A stretch of DNA of 64,000 nucleotides from JAVHYG01 sp040390025 (GTDB lineage: Bacteria; Pseudomonadota; Gammaproteobacteria; Diplorickettsiales; Diplorickettsiaceae): positions 1-64,000 of the forward strand of contig JAZJZD010000004.1 of NCBI GenBank assembly GCA_040390025.1, written 5' to 3'. Under the pieces are notes generated by a model. The model saw nothing but the letters and a program-made list of their open reading frames with translations, made no database searches and was not told where the DNA came from. This document shows, piece by piece, positions 18,537 to 29,204 of the stretch. Position 1 is the first letter of the stretch. Each line of letters starts with the position of its first letter. The position numbers and the translations under genes are program-made.

Positions 18537-20482
18537 GGAGTTCCCCCATATAGAATAGAAGAAAGAAAAGAGGATCCAGTAGGGCTATTTTCTCTATTTA
18601 AAGTTTCACTGCTAGCAGCATTTTCACTCTTAGTAAGCTTAAAAAAAGTACTCTTTTCATTACTTCGTGGAGACGATCTACGCTGCGGACTCTCAATAGG
18701 AGAATTTTCTAGTAAAACTCCCGACGGCGTCCCGCTCGGAACAGGTAAAGGTATAGAATCTGCTATGGGCTCCCTTTCCTGAATATCTCTATTAGATATT
18801 TCATTTGTTTCTTCCATAACAACTGAAATTCGATTTTGGTTTTCAACGGGTATCTCATTAGCGAGCGCTGCACAAAATAAAAGGCGTGCATAGAGCGTAC
18901 CTCGTTTATCCGTATTTTCATTTAATCCATTCGTTACCCCAAATAATTCCTGATAGATAGCTTGTATAGAATGATTATCAGCTAATTGACATGTTTCATA
19001 TTTTTTTAAAAACTGAGTAACCGCCTGAATATGATGACGATTCCAAGCACCACTTAAAAATCTTTTGATAGCCCCACCCTTTGTATAGTCATATAATAAC
19101 CTAATACAGGTTTTAAATGGATTTTCATTATAAAATTTTATAAAAGGTGTAACTACTTCGTGACTTTCTTTAAATCGCTGAGGAACAGTTGATGATGCTT
19201 TAATTTTTTTCAAACTACGTTCTACTTCGGCTAATTCTTCCACTAGTAATTTTTTAGTATCTTCTATTTCCAACTCACTAATTTGAAGCTGTAGTTGTTT
19301 TAAATAAAAAAACCAAGAAAAAACTTCTTTATTTATAAAGCTCAAATCTATATTTTGGAGCTTAAACACTTGAATAGCCCCTTCAATTTTTTTATAACAT
19401 TGGATAGCTTGACCAACCGCATTGGTCGCCTTCTCATCATTTATTTCTTTGTCTTGCTCTGAAGCATCTTCTGTCATTAAAAGTAATAATTCAATAATAT
19501 CCGCTTTCAGTTCAGCTCGGTTAACATTCATTGTTTTTATAAGTTTTTGGCTACGAGTACTTAAAATTTCATCGTCTATATCTAAAAAAAGTTCAGATAA
19601 ACTTGATTGAATAGATACTTTTTTATTTTCCGCGATAGCCTTAGCTAAAGGAAAATACGTCTCGTCTAAAAGGAGAAAAAACTCATTAACTCCATCATCT
19701 CCTATCCAGGACATGCTACCCCGTTTCTCATCAAAAATATCGATATTCTCGACAGGAAATCCTTCTATATGAAGAACAAATAAAATAATATTTATATTGG
19801 CAGAGCCAAGTTCTAGATATTCACTAGAAGGCCAAATAGTTAGCTTACCGTCTTCAATTTTTAGTCTTCCCGCTGCTTTTAAAAAAGTTCCGCATCCCAT
19901 TGAGAGATGATTAAATTTTAGATGGCCCTCTGCACTTTTTATCGAGTTATTTAAAATAATCTTGTTGTCATACGTAATAACAAATTCACACCATCCTCCT
20001 TCCTCTCTTATAATCGTTGATTTGAGATCTCTTAGATAATAACCCGCTGTTTTGGATGCTCCGACACCCCATTGCTTATCAGCTTGAGAGTCAACACGCT
20101 CTTTATTCCCATAAATAAGTTGATTTTTTATTCTGAAATCTACTATCTCCTTTAAAAATAAACTTAAATCTTTTTTTTCATCCGCACTTTCTTGAGCAGT
20201 CGATGAAGCAGCTGGAGTAGCAAGTAAATTTTCTTGGGAAAAAGGCTCTAATTGCTGACTTGCTAAATCAGCTTGTTTTTCCTCTGAAGGAGATACATTT
20301 TCTTTAGTTACACTATTCCTCTTAGCATCTCGCATAACTTCAAGCCTTCTTCGCGCATCTTTATAAACTTGCTTAGAATGCTCATCTTCAAACGGGGGCG
20401 TAAAATGATTAAGAAAGAAGTCGGTTTGACTATTAACGAACGAATTTTTTTCTTGAGGTAAATCCCTTTTTTGCTTAATCAT
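18533..20482 (-). CDS. effector-like orphan protein (649 aa)
   Basis: I recognise no defined family. The first ~115 residues are polar and low in complexity. Residues ~160-260 include an [22 protein letters not shown] segment, resembling a beta-hairpin motif (AG..h...G.L..h...S..Y) that I associate with secreted effectors. The middle is helical and acidic with coiled-coil stretches. Near residue 490 is [17 protein letters not shown], a W-N-R-H-H pattern that I associate with large orphan proteins of Legionellales. The tail is Ser/Pro/Asn-rich. No signal peptide or membrane helix. A host-directed type IV secretion substrate is a reasonable guess, not shown. It is followed tail-to-tail by tsaD. 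Confidence 0.5.
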   Translation of the reverse strand: MIKQKRDLPQEKNSFVNSQTDFFLNHFTPPFEDEHSKQVYKDARRRLEVMRDAKRNSVTKENVSPSEEKQADLASQQLEPFSQENLLATPAASSTAQESADEKKDLSLFLKEIVDFRIKNQLIYGNKERVDSQADKQWGVGASKTAGYYLRDLKSTIIREEGGWCEFVITYDNKIILNNSIKSAEGHLKFNHLSMGCGTFLKAAGRLKIEDGKLTIWPSSEYLELGSANINIILFVLHIEGFPVENIDIFDEKRGSMSWIGDDGVNEFFLLLDETYFPLAKAIAENKKVSIQSSLSELFLDIDDEILSTRSQKLIKTMNVNRAELKADIIELLLLMTEDASEQDKEINDEKATNAVGQAIQCYKKIEGAIQVFKLQNIDLSFINKEVFSWFFYLKQLQLQISELEIEDTKKLLVEELAEVERSLKKIKASSTVPQRFKESHEVVTPFIKFYNENPFKTCIRLLYDYTKGGAIKRFLSGAWNRHHIQAVTQFLKKYETCQLADNHSIQAIYQELFGVTNGLNENTDKRGTLYARLLFCAALANEIPVENQNRISVVMEETNEISNRDIQEREPIADSIPLPVPSGTPSGVLLENSPIESPQRRSSPRSNEKSTFFKLTKSENAASSETLNRENSPTGSSFLSSILYGGTP

Positions 20483-20702
20483 TAGCGCTCCTACAAATTA
20501 ATTTTAACTTTTACAATCCCTATGCCCGCATAACATATGCGTTTAAAAATAACATAAAAGTTAAAACATAAAAAGAGATAAGTTTTATTTATTTAGGTAT
20601 TAAAATAATATAAAAATAATATAAAAATATATTTTTTTGCAGTTGAACTGCTATAATTTATGTAAAAAAAATAAGTAATGTAATCTATTTGTTTTTATAA
20701 TT

Positions 20703-21314
20703 TTAATGGTTTAACTTTTTTATTATATTCGATTTATTTAATTGGGGCTCTACTCCAGCAATTAAACGTCGAATATTTGAGTGATGGCGAATTATAAGGA
20801 GAATACATATCAGTAAAACAGGAAGATAAGCAACCGCGGGCAACAAATAGATGGCATCGAGCAATGTTAATAACGCTGATAAGATAGATGCTAACGAGAT
20901 ATAACGAAATAAGAGCAATACAACAACCCAAACAAGCAAAGCAAATAATCCGATAGGCCAAGCCAAAGCGAATAATCCACCTAAGGCCGTGGCTACGCCT
21001 TTACCCCCTCGAAAATTAAAAAAAATAGGAAATAAATGTCCTAGGAAAGCAAAAAAGGCTATCCAAGCTAAAACAGACAATGGCATCCCTAAGTATTTAG
21101 CCAGCATTACAGGGAGCCAACCTTTAACTACATCAAACAATAAAACTAAACTAGCTAAGCCTTTACCTCCTAACCTTAATACATTACTTGCACCCGGATT
21201 CCCAGAGCCTTGCGACCGAGGGTCTGGCAGTCTTGCACTTTTACAAATAATGATAGCACTCGATAGAGAGCCTATAAGATAGGCCAATAAACAAAAAACT
21301 AAGGGTAATAGCAT
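20703..21314 (-). CDS. plsY: acyl-phosphate:glycerol-3-phosphate acyltransferase
   Basis: This inner-membrane enzyme makes lysophosphatidate, the first acylation of phospholipid synthesis. The start is set at 21314 (MLLPLVFCLLAYLIGSLSSA), which matches family N-termini; the frame back to 21437 runs into the orn promoter region. Motifs: GSGNPGASNVLRLGGK, VVKGWLPV, FRGGKGVATALG and the terminal RHHSNIRRLIAG. About five membrane helices over 203 aa. It is divergent from orn. The 220-bp AT-rich gap downstream (20483-20702) shows no feature. Confidence 0.95.
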   Translation of the reverse strand: MLLPLVFCLLAYLIGSLSSAIIICKSARLPDPRSQGSGNPGASNVLRLGGKGLASLVLLFDVVKGWLPVMLAKYLGMPLSVLAWIAFFAFLGHLFPIFFNFRGGKGVATALGGLFALAWPIGLFALLVWVVVLLLFRYISLASILSALLTLLDAIYLLPAVAYLPVLLICILLIIRHHSNIRRLIAGVEPQLNKSNIIKKLNH

Positions 21315-21430
21315 GATTTTTCCGTTATATCCTTCTGAGTAAAATGGACCATCAAGTTGTGAACTCGCAACTTTAGCCCTAATAAGTATATAATACGCGC
21401 AATATAGTAAAATTATAGGGCTTTGCCTGT

Positions 21431-21988
21431 ATGACACCTAACTTCAGTAACTTAATTTGGATCGACCTAGAAATGACGGGGCTCGATACATTCCAAGACA
21501 AAATCATTGAAATTGCGACGATAGTTACTGACTCGGAATTAAATATACTGGCAGAAGGGCCCGTCTTGTCTATTACTCAATCTGAAGACATCTTAACAAA
21601 TATGGATGACTGGAATACGCGACAGCATACCGGCTCAGGATTGGTAGCGAGAGTCAGGGCAAGCAAAATTTTAGAAGAGGACGCAGAGGAGCAAACCTTA
21701 AACTTTATTAAAAAACATGTTGAGCCGAATACCTCACCCATGTGTGGTAATAGCATCTGTCAAGATCGCCGCTTCTTAGCGCGCTGTATGCCTCGTTTAG
21801 AAAAATATTTTCATTATAGAAATCTGGACGTCAGCACGTTGAAAGAATTAGCTTACCGCTGGAATCCAGAAATTGCTAAAGGGTTTAAAAAAAAATCAAC
21901 TCATGTAGCATTGCAAGATGTTAAAGACTCCATTGCTGAACTACAGTATTACCGTGAACATCTTTTTAAAGTCCCATTTAACAAGTAA
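21431..21988 (+). CDS. orn: oligoribonuclease
   Basis: A DEDDh 3'-5' exonuclease that finishes degradation of 2-5-nt RNAs and of pGpG. DEDD residues are visible: [10 protein letters not shown] (D,E), [18 protein letters not shown] (D), and [14 protein letters not shown] (H, D). The 185-aa length is standard. The efp gene follows after 30 bases, so the two may be co-transcribed. Confidence 0.97.
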   Translation: MTPNFSNLIWIDLEMTGLDTFQDKIIEIATIVTDSELNILAEGPVLSITQSEDILTNMDDWNTRQHTGSGLVARVRASKILEEDAEEQTLNFIKKHVEPNTSPMCGNSICQDRRFLARCMPRLEKYFHYRNLDVSTLKELAYRWNPEIAKGFKKKSTHVALQDVKDSIAELQYYREHLFKVPFNK

Positions 21989-22018
21989 TCTTAGAATATA
22001 TATATAAGAAACCTCCTT

Positions 22019-22591
22019 ATGACCTATTACAGTACTAATGAATTAAGAAATGGCATGAAAGTCATGCTGGACAAAGAACCCTATACTATTTTAGAAAATG
22101 ACTATGTAAAGCCGGGTAAAGGCCAGGCTTTTAATCGCATTAAATTCCGCAATATTAAAAATAATCGGGTAATTGAACGCACATTAAAATCAGGCGATAG
22201 TTTAGAAGCAGCCAATGCATTTGATATTGAAGTGCAATACCTTTATAACGATGGCCAAGTCTGGCATTTTATGGCCGCAGATACCTTTGAACAATACGCA
22301 GCAGATGCATCAGCCGTTACCGAAGCTAAACAATGGTTGAAAGAACAAGATATTTGCACATTAACACTTTTTAATGGCTCACCTTTAACAGTAGTACCTC
22401 CTAATTTTGTAATTTTAAAAATCGTTGATACCGATCCGGGTCTACGGGGAGACACTTCTGGAGGAGGCGGTAAACCAGCCACTTTAGAAACTGGTGCGGT
22501 TGTAAGAGTCCCACTCTTTATTCAAATAGGGGAATCGATAAAAGTCGATACGCGTACAGGAGAATACCTATCCCGTGTAAAAACATCCTAA
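22019..22591 (+). CDS. efp: elongation factor P
   Basis: EF-P relieves ribosome stalling at polyproline. The 190-aa protein has three beta-barrel domains. The modified lysine is in the loop VKPGKGQAF (Lys34 by the usual numbering), and the end has the EF-P signature ([27 protein letters not shown]). AGAAACCTCC just before the ATG is only a weak ribosome site. Modification by EpmA/B cannot be judged from this window. Confidence 0.97.
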   Translation: MTYYSTNELRNGMKVMLDKEPYTILENDYVKPGKGQAFNRIKFRNIKNNRVIERTLKSGDSLEAANAFDIEVQYLYNDGQVWHFMAADTFEQYAADASAVTEAKQWLKEQDICTLTLFNGSPLTVVPPNFVILKIVDTDPGLRGDTSGGGGKPATLETGAVVRVPLFIQIGESIKVDTRTGEYLSRVKTS

Positions 22592-22649
22592 AAGTAAAAC
22601 TTAATATACCTCAAGCAGTATACGGAGTACGGACTATCGAAAGCAGTGT

Positions 22650-22742
22650 TTGGCGTTGTCAACAAGGCAAAAAATAGCGAGAAAAGCGGAGTTGACACGA
22701 AGCCTGTGAGGATTTGCTTAGCTTTTTTCAACGCAGTTGCCA
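22650..22742 (+). repeat. CGGAG hairpin repeat, copy B (degenerate, after efp)
   Basis: An imperfect outer palindrome (TGGCGTTG near 22651, CAACGCAGTTGCCA near 22729-22742) encloses AAAAAATAGCGAGAAAAG, CGGAG (22687-22691), TTGAC and, after a poorly paired stretch, GTGAGGATTTG. Flanking bases match copy A closely (GAGAAAAG-CGGAGTTGACAC), but the inner stem has decayed to about three pairs. Confidence 0.6.
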
Positions 22743-22774
22743 ACATCAAAAATGCTTTCCTGTACAAATAAAAA

Positions 22775-22800
22775 AGGGGGCGGTCTTTCGATCTCCCCCT
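22775..22800 (-). terminator. Rho-independent terminator of the 59-aa gene
   Basis: Read on the minus strand, AGGGGG (22800-22795) pairs with CCCCCT (22780-22775), followed at once by TTTTTATTT. The loop contains GATCGAAAGACC. It lies 64 bases downstream of the stop of the small minus-strand gene and also blocks antisense reading toward efp. Confidence 0.75.
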
Positions 22801-22863
22801 ACGCTTTCTGCTCCTGCCCTAAAGCCTATCGCTAACGTTAGCGATCAAATAAACTAACCCATT

Positions 22864-23043
22864 TTAACGTTTGTCCTTTTGTCCTGGCCATTGTGGTTTA
22901 TGAGGAGTTTGACCTGGATTATGGCTAGGATTTTGTTTAGGCTCTTGGTTAGGATTTTGTCCTGGCCATTGTGGCTTGTTACCTTGACTTTGGAATGGGT
23001 GTTTTTGTTGTTTTTTCTCGTGAGGAAATTTACCTTTGTTCAT
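22864..23043 (-). CDS. small Pro/Gln/Lys-rich repeat protein (59 aa)
   Basis: Read on the minus strand from ATG 23043 to TAA 22864, with AGGAG eight bases before the start and a clear terminator after the stop. The product begins MNKGKFPHEKKQQK and contains two PQWPGQ blocks separated by NP-rich spacers (NPNQEPKQNPSHNPGQTP). It is hydrophilic, with no signal peptide, membrane segment or cysteine, and is probably disordered. I do not recognise it. Expression signals on both sides make it a better candidate than the 60-codon frame on the opposite strand. Confidence 0.6.
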   Translation of the reverse strand: MNKGKFPHEKKQQKHPFQSQGNKPQWPGQNPNQEPKQNPSHNPGQTPHKPQWPGQKDKR

Positions 23044-23201
23044 AGATGCGCTCCTAATTAAAGCATATTAAATACTTCTCTCTTTAAGCCTAGCAAAGAC
23101 CCCAGCAATTACCATAAATTGGCTTCGGATTGATCAAAAACTATACAAATACAAGGTAATTAATATATAAAATGGATGTATAGTTATCCGCACTCATCAT
23201 C

Positions 23202-23237
23202 CTGCGTGAAAGCGCAGAACTCACAAAATGTTGTGAG
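23202..23237. repeat. two adjacent short hairpins
   Basis: CTGCG/GCGCAG-type hairpin at 23202-23217 is followed by a perfect 7-bp stem CTCACAA (23220-23226), loop AATG, TTGTGAG (23231-23237). No T-run follows on either strand, so a terminator is unlikely. They sit between the 59-aa gene and the CGGAG repeats, within the gene-free stretch 23044-23568. Confidence 0.4.
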
Positions 23238-23296
23238 AAAAATTAATTTGTGACTGGGCCCCGAGTTCAAGTCGCAGGCGACGATTCGTAGAATGT

Positions 23297-23568
23297 CAAA
23301 AGCCAACCTTCTTATGCTAAAGGAAGATTTTAGATGAAGAGCAGCGCGACGCCGACTTTTTGAGGAAGCGGAGTTTACTTAGCGTAAATGAGCATCCGAA
23401 GATAAAGTCGGCAACAAAGCTCTTCGCCAAAAGCTGACCTTCTTATGCTAAAGGAAGATTTTGGATGAAGAGCGCGACGCCGACTTTTTGAGGAAGCGGA
23501 GTTTACTTAGCGTAAATGAGCATCCGAAGATAAAGTCGGCAACAAAGCTCTTCGCCAAAAGCTGACCT
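23297..23568 (+). repeat. tandem CGGAG hairpin repeats, copies C and D, after truB
   Basis: Two units of 131 bp (23297-23427) and 128 bp (23428-23555) are nearly identical; the first carries three extra bases (GCAGCGC instead of GCGC). The start of a third unit runs to the truB stop. Each unit has outer arms GCCGACTTT (23351-23359; 23479-23487) and AAAGTCGGC (23404-23412; 23532-23540), CGGAG (23369-23373; 23497-23501), inner arms TTTAC and GTAAA, then TGAGCAT. GAAGAGC/GCTCTTC gives a further outer pairing. Confidence 0.85.
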
Positions 23569-24495
23569 TTAGCGTAGTTCGACTAAACGACGCGGTGCTA
23601 CCCGACCATCCGCTAGAATTTCACCTACACCCATAAACCTGTCATCAACTGTATTGAGACGCACCCAGCCATTTTTAGGCGCATTAGGAAGAAGAATGGG
23701 CTGTCCGCGATCAAGATAATAAGCAGCCGCTTGTGAGAGTTTTAAAATAGGCCACGCTTGTAATAAGCTCTCTAAAGGCAATAAGCAACAATCACGTTCT
23801 TCTTCATTGAATGATTCAAGTTGTTCTAAACTTACCATTTCGTTTTCATTATAATCACTAACGCTAAGTCGACGCAGTCCTTGCACATAGGCTCCGCACC
23901 CTAATGCGTCGCCAATATCCTCTATTAAAGTACGAATATAAGTCCCTTTACTACACTTGATCTCCAAATTAATACTATCTTTTGTCGCATCAAGCAAAAT
24001 TAGCGAATGCACAATCACTTCACGGGCAGAACGTTCAACGGTAATGCCTTGACGTGCTAGTTCATATAAAGGTTTGCCTTTAAATTTTAATGCAGAAAAC
24101 ATAGGTGGGATTTGTGAAATTACACCACGAAAACCTGACAAAACAGATTCTAATTTTTCAAAACAAGACGGCAGTATAGGCCTTGTTTCAATCACCTCTC
24201 CCTCTGCGTCACCTGTTCGAGTTTTCTTTCCTAAGCAAGCACTTACCCAATAGGCTTTATCCGCCTCTAGTAAAAATTGTGAAAATTTGGTGGCCTCACC
24301 AAAACAGAGAGGTAACATGCCTGTTGCTAAAGGATCTAAACTTCCTGTATGCCCAGCTTTTTTAGCTGAAAATAAACGCTTAACAGTCTGTAATGCTTGA
24401 TTTGAAGTGATGCCAGCCGGCTTATCAAGCAACAAAATGCCGTTTACAAAACGCTTTGTGGGTTTTTTTGGTGGTAGAAGAGAATGCATAGGCAT
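23569..24495 (-). CDS. truB: tRNA pseudouridine(55) synthase
   Basis: TruB makes pseudouridine 55 in the T-loop of tRNAs. The catalytic aspartate motif GHTGSLDPLATGMLPLC is intact. KGTYIRTLIEDIG and the C-terminal PUA-like domain (WVRLNTVDDRFMGVGEI) are present. Length 308 aa is usual. It ends the nusA-infB-rbfA-truB run, and its stop abuts the tandem hairpin repeats. Confidence 0.96.
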   Translation of the reverse strand: MPMHSLLPPKKPTKRFVNGILLLDKPAGITSNQALQTVKRLFSAKKAGHTGSLDPLATGMLPLCFGEATKFSQFLLEADKAYWVSACLGKKTRTGDAEGEVIETRPILPSCFEKLESVLSGFRGVISQIPPMFSALKFKGKPLYELARQGITVERSAREVIVHSLILLDATKDSINLEIKCSKGTYIRTLIEDIGDALGCGAYVQGLRRLSVSDYNENEMVSLEQLESFNEEERDCCLLPLESLLQAWPILKLSQAAAYYLDRGQPILLPNAPKNGWVRLNTVDDRFMGVGEILADGRVAPRRLVELR

Positions 24496-24521
24496 TTATT
24501 ATTGTAAATAAGTTCGATGTC

Positions 24522-24908
24522 TTACTCAGAAGGCTTTGCTTTATCTTTAGCAATAGCGCTATCAATTAAATCATGTAAACGTTGTCTTTGTACATCTAAA
24601 TCGTCATAAAAAAATCGTAATGTAGGTATAACACGCAATTTAAGCCGCTGCGCTAATACATAACGCAAACGCGAAGCTGCTTTTTTTAACCGTTTAACCT
24701 TTGCTTCTTTAGGTTGTTTATCCTGCAAATCTGTTGGGTCAAGTTGAGTAAATAATATATCCGCAAAAGCCAAATCTTTTGTGACTTTAACTGAAGTAAT
24801 CGTAATAAAGCGTAGTCCGGGATCTGCTATTTGTTTCTGTAAAACCGCCGTTAATTCCTTATGAATTAAATCCGCAATACGCTCAGTACGGCTATACTCT
24901 TTAGGCAT
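24522..24908 (-). CDS. rbfA: ribosome-binding factor A
   Basis: A 128-aa KH-like 30S maturation factor. Recognisable parts are RTERIADLIHKELTAVLQKQIADPGL near the start, VTKDLAFADILF in the middle and the LRYVLAQRLKLRVIPTLRFFYDD end. It follows infB with no spacer and precedes truB by 26 bases, the conserved order. Confidence 0.95.
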   Translation of the reverse strand: MPKEYSRTERIADLIHKELTAVLQKQIADPGLRFITITSVKVTKDLAFADILFTQLDPTDLQDKQPKEAKVKRLKKAASRLRYVLAQRLKLRVIPTLRFFYDDLDVQRQRLHDLIDSAIAKDKAKPSE

Positions 24909-27350
24909 TTAAATACTTCTTGCTACCGAAGTACGTTCAAACACTTCGATAACATCTCCAACACGAATATCACTGTAATTTTTGATGCCTATACCACACT
25001 CCATACCATTTCGCACCTCAGCCACATCATCTTTAAAACGACGTAGTGAGTGAAGTTCGCCTTCGTGCATAACAACGTTATCACGTAATAATCGAATAAG
25101 CGCATTTCGCCGCATCAGACCTTGTGTCACCATACAACCTGCGATAACACCCAGCTTCGCGTGCCGAAAAACTTCCCTTACCTCAGCCATCCCCAAAATA
25201 TTTTCTTTTATTTCAGGCGATAATAAACCACTCATAACGTTTTTAACTTCGTCAATCAGATCATAGATAATGCTATGATAATGCATAATTAAACTGTCTT
25301 TCTCAACAATACGTTTCGCAGCAGCGTCCGCTCGTACATTAAACCCTAAGATCAATGCCTTAGAAGCTAAAGCCAGATTAACATCTGACTCGGTAATAGC
25401 ACCTACACCAACATAGATCAGATTTACTTTGACTTCCGAAGTAGATAACTTATTCAAAGACTCTTTTATAGCCTCGGCTGAACCTTGTACATCCGTTTTC
25501 ACAACAATATTAAGTACTTTAGCTTGGCCTTCAACTAGATGGCCAAAAATATCTTCTGCTTTAATCGCATGCTGTTGGGCCAATTTATTCTCGCGTAGTT
25601 TGCTTTCACGAAATAAAGCAATCTCACGTGCTTTACGTTCATCGACCACAACAACAGCTTCATCACCCGCTTCAGGTGTGGTCGATAAACCTATTACCTC
25701 AACTGGCATAGAAGGACCCGCTGATACCACCGATTTGCCACGCTCATCCCTTAAATCACGTACCCTTCCATGCGCTACGCCGGCTAATAAAATATCACCC
25801 TTTGTTATCTTTCCACGTTGAATTAATATCGTTACGACAGGACCTCTTCCTTTATCTAAACGAGATTCAATCACGATCCCTTGCCCAGGTCCTTCTTGCG
25901 GTGCTTTAAGTTCCAAAACTTCAGCCTGAATTAATAATGAATCGAGTAAAGTATCAATCCCCTCACCTGTTTTTGCAGAAACAGGGATCAACATGGTATC
26001 ACCACCCCATTCTTCAGGAATAAGTTCGTGCTTTGATAGTTCGTTCTTAATCCTATCCAGATCGGCTTCAGGTTTATCAATTTTGTTGATCGCTACAACA
26101 ATAGGCACATTAGCGGCTTTAGCATGCTGAATAGCTTCAATGGTTTGTGGCATAACGCCATCGTCGGCTGCAACAACCAATACTACGATATCGGTGACTC
26201 GTGTACCTCTTGCACGCATGGCAGTAAACGCAGAGTGGCCTGGTGTATCTAAAAAAGTAACGACTCCCTTCGGTATTTCCACATGATAAGCACCAATATG
26301 CTGGGTAATACCACCGGCTTCCCCCTGTGTTACTTTAGTGCGGCGAATATAATCTAATAAAGATGTTTTTCCATGGTCAACGTGTCCCATAATAGTAACT
26401 ACAGGAGGACGAGGCAGTAACTCACCCATTTGTTGCTGGGTAATATGCACTAAACCCTCTTCCAGAGCATTCGAACTAATAGGCTTAGCAACATGCCCCA
26501 TTTCCTCAACCAAGATAATCGCTGTATCTTGTTCAATCGACTGATTAATAGTCGCTATAACACCCAGTTTCATTAAGGATTTAATAACTTCTGCTGCCTT
26601 AACTGACATCCTTTGTGCTAACTCACCGACTGTAATCGATTCAGGAATACCTACTTCATGCCTTACAGCTACTGTCGGTTTTTCAAATTGATGCTGGAGA
26701 AACTGATCCGATCTTTTATGTCTACCGCCTTTTTTTCGATATCGAAACTCGTCATCCGTTTCATCAGCAAGTTGATAGATATTCTTATGCCGATATTTTG
26801 CCATATCTTTTTCTTTTAGGTTACGTACTTTGTGTTTTTTCTCTCGCTCCGCCTTTTCTTTATTAGCCGTCAAAACAACCGCTGGTTTTTCAACTACTTT
26901 TGGTTTTTTCTCAGCTTCAGAAAATGTGGGAGATTTTTTTTCTAGACTCGTTGAATGTTCTTCTTTTTTCGATTCTTCGTTTGATACCAATTCAACGCGA
27001 GTGGATTCTGGGATTGTCTTCTTTTGGGCTAGCTCGGCTTCCTGTTGTAACGCAGCTGCTTTTTCTTGTTCTGCCTTCTCTTGTGCTAACGCTAATTCCT
27101 TTTCTCTCGCTTCTTTTACACGATTTGTTTCTTCATCGATTAAGCCGTCATTACTTTTAACATAGGTTCTTTTTTTACGGACTTGAACCTTGATAGTCTT
27201 CGCCTTACCGGAAGTATCCTTAACCTTAAGTAGCGTGTCACTTTTACTCGTCCGTGTTAAGGTAATAAGCTTCTTGGGATCACTAGAGGTTTCTTGCGTA
27301 CTCTCATGAGAAACCTTATTTGTTACTTTATCTTTGATACTTTCTGTCAT
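24909..27350 (-). CDS. infB: translation initiation factor IF-2
   Basis: This GTPase delivers initiator tRNA to the 30S subunit. The 813-aa protein has a charged, Glu/Lys/Ala-rich N-terminal region (~1-220), an IF2N segment ([23 protein letters not shown]), then the G domain with [18 protein letters not shown] and NKIDKP, and the C-terminal tRNA-binding domain. The long helical region could allow internal starts, as in E. coli. A 304-bp repeat-bearing gap separates it from nusA, unusually long for this operon. Confidence 0.97.
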   Translation of the reverse strand: MTESIKDKVTNKVSHESTQETSSDPKKLITLTRTSKSDTLLKVKDTSGKAKTIKVQVRKKRTYVKSNDGLIDEETNRVKEAREKELALAQEKAEQEKAAALQQEAELAQKKTIPESTRVELVSNEESKKEEHSTSLEKKSPTFSEAEKKPKVVEKPAVVLTANKEKAEREKKHKVRNLKEKDMAKYRHKNIYQLADETDDEFRYRKKGGRHKRSDQFLQHQFEKPTVAVRHEVGIPESITVGELAQRMSVKAAEVIKSLMKLGVIATINQSIEQDTAIILVEEMGHVAKPISSNALEEGLVHITQQQMGELLPRPPVVTIMGHVDHGKTSLLDYIRRTKVTQGEAGGITQHIGAYHVEIPKGVVTFLDTPGHSAFTAMRARGTRVTDIVVLVVAADDGVMPQTIEAIQHAKAANVPIVVAINKIDKPEADLDRIKNELSKHELIPEEWGGDTMLIPVSAKTGEGIDTLLDSLLIQAEVLELKAPQEGPGQGIVIESRLDKGRGPVVTILIQRGKITKGDILLAGVAHGRVRDLRDERGKSVVSAGPSMPVEVIGLSTTPEAGDEAVVVVDERKAREIALFRESKLRENKLAQQHAIKAEDIFGHLVEGQAKVLNIVVKTDVQGSAEAIKESLNKLSTSEVKVNLIYVGVGAITESDVNLALASKALILGFNVRADAAAKRIVEKDSLIMHYHSIIYDLIDEVKNVMSGLLSPEIKENILGMAEVREVFRHAKLGVIAGCMVTQGLMRRNALIRLLRDNVVMHEGELHSLRRFKDDVAEVRNGMECGIGIKNYSDIRVGDVIEVFERTSVARSI

Positions 27351-27420
27351 GCTATGCCTCTCCTGCCAATAATTGACAGCTTAGCGAAAACCTCAAACTC
27401 GCAAAAGTTAGTTTTAGCAC

Positions 27421-27540
27421 AGAACATTACCTATACTCTTCGCACTTGAATTTTCGGCGGCGTTGTCGCTCAATTCGCCACCCGCATGTATGTATATACA
27501 CTCCGGCGGTTTCATTTTCGCGGCACCTTACCGAAAACCC
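27421..27540 (-). repeat. CGGAG hairpin repeat, copy E, in the nusA-infB gap
   Basis: The gene-free stretch 27351-27654 holds this element. On the minus strand: CGGAG (27505-27501), inner arm TGTAT (27500-27496), loop ATAC, ATACA (27491-27487), then TGCGGG. The stem is perfect but differs from those of copies A, C and F at several positions. Outer arms are imperfect (CGCGAAAAT against ATTGAGCG). No promoter for infB is obvious in the remainder. Confidence 0.6.
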
Positions 27541-27654
27541 ATTGCTGTGAGTATTTCTCATTCTGCGGCTAAAACAGCCTTTAGCGTAATTCCAGTCTAA
27601 TTGTATAATTCGAATTCAGATTAAAAACCTAACTTTTAATGAAGACACTCTAAT

Positions 27655-29190
27655 CTATCCAGCCGTTTTTTTCTCTTCCTTGAACCAATGCTCACGCGCT
27701 TTCATAATAAGTTCACCGGCCTTTTCCCGCTCTAAATCAATAATATCCAATAGATCATCGACGGCAAGTTCAGCCAATGCTTCTCGCGACGAAACTCCAT
27801 GTTTCGCTAGGATATCAGCCATTTCTCCTGTTATACCCTCTATTGCAAGTAAATCTTGACTAACCTCTAATGGCTTTTTTGGTTTCGGTTCAAGTACTGA
27901 AACGCGTGTTGCTAGCACTTCTTTTGCGCGGCTTTGCAGTGCTTCTACCAACTCTTTATCGAATCCATCAATATCAAGTAGTTCATCTTCAGAAACATAA
28001 GCAACTTCCTCTAAGCTTGTAAAGCCTTCCTCTGCTAACGCTTGCGCCAGCTCTTCATCAATACCTAATTGATTTATAAAAAGGCTTTGCAATCCTTCCG
28101 ATTCTTTAACTATTTTTTTAGCCGCTTCCTCTACAGTAATCACATTAATTGTCCAACCCGTTAATTCGCTGGCTAATCGTACATTCTGTCCATTTCTACC
28201 AATGGCTTGTGATAACTGTTCTTCTTGCACTGCCACATCCATAACATGGGTATCTTCATCAACAACAATAGAAGCGATTTCAGCGGGCGCCATCGCATTA
28301 ATAGCTAATTGAGCAGAATTATCATCCCATAAGACAATATCAATACGCTCGCCAGCCAATTCACTCGATACCGCTTGGACACGCGCACCTCTCATTCCCA
28401 CACAAGCACCAATTGGATCAATGCGACCATCATTCGTTTTTACGGCAATTTTAGCACGTGACCCTGGGTCCCGTGCTGCACTCTTGATCTCAATAAGACC
28501 TTCACCAATTTCAGGAACCTCTATCTTAAATAATTCGATTAACATTTCTGGACGGGTGCGACTGATTAATAACTGAGGACCACGAATCTGTGGACTAACC
28601 TCGTATAAATAACCACGTAAACGATCATTCGTACGCACCTCTTCTCGTGGGATTATTTCCTCTCGTGGAATAAAGGCTTCTACACCTTCACTTAAGTCAA
28701 CAATGATACCTTCTCGTGTAATACGTTTTACGGTACCCGTAAACAATTCCCCAACATGCGCTGCATATCTACCCGCTATTTTAGCACGCTCAGCTTCTCT
28801 GATTTTTTGGATAATCACTTGCTTCGCTGTTTGCGCAGCAATACGCCCAAATGCAGCAGAAGGCATCGACTCTTCTATGATATCGCCTATTTTACTATCG
28901 GGACTACGCTGCTTCGCTTCGCTTAAGGTAATTTGCTTGAGAGGATCAAAAGGCTGGGCATCTAGTGCTTTCTCAACCACAATGGACTCATCATCAACAA
29001 CCGTCCAGAAGCGGAATGTCTCATAGTCTCCCGTACGACGATCGATAACCACGCGAACATTAATGTCTTTGCCTGCTTTTTTCTTAGCCGCTGTCGCTAA
29101 AGCCGCTTCTATGGCTTCAAAAATGAGCTCTTTATCAACGTCTTTCTCGTTTGATACCGTCTCTGCCACTAATAAAATTTCTTTTTTCAT
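27655..29190 (-). CDS. nusA: transcription elongation/termination factor NusA
   Basis: NusA binds RNA polymerase and modulates pausing, termination and antitermination. Of its 511 residues, the N-terminal domain (~1-125) binds polymerase, an S1 domain follows (~135-200, [20 protein letters not shown]), then two KH domains with [21 protein letters not shown] and [18 protein letters not shown], and two helix-hairpin-helix repeats at the C-terminus ([20 protein letters not shown]). It lies 14 bp downstream of rimP. Confidence 0.97.
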   Translation of the reverse strand: MKKEILLVAETVSNEKDVDKELIFEAIEAALATAAKKKAGKDINVRVVIDRRTGDYETFRFWTVVDDESIVVEKALDAQPFDPLKQITLSEAKQRSPDSKIGDIIEESMPSAAFGRIAAQTAKQVIIQKIREAERAKIAGRYAAHVGELFTGTVKRITREGIIVDLSEGVEAFIPREEIIPREEVRTNDRLRGYLYEVSPQIRGPQLLISRTRPEMLIELFKIEVPEIGEGLIEIKSAARDPGSRAKIAVKTNDGRIDPIGACVGMRGARVQAVSSELAGERIDIVLWDDNSAQLAINAMAPAEIASIVVDEDTHVMDVAVQEEQLSQAIGRNGQNVRLASELTGWTINVITVEEAAKKIVKESEGLQSLFINQLGIDEELAQALAEEGFTSLEEVAYVSEDELLDIDGFDKELVEALQSRAKEVLATRVSVLEPKPKKPLEVSQDLLAIEGITGEMADILAKHGVSSREALAELAVDDLLDIIDLEREKAGELIMKAREHWFKEEKKTAG

Positions 29191-29204
29191 AGCCTGCCCT
29201 CCGG

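Noticed and set aside
22879..23061. 60-codon plus-strand frame with hydrophobic Trp/Leu repeats
   Set aside because: It is the antisense of the Pro/Gln-rich minus-strand gene, which has both a ribosome site and a terminator.
23297..23568. CRISPR-like array
   Set aside because: Only two long units without spacers and with internal palindromes; no cas genes nearby.
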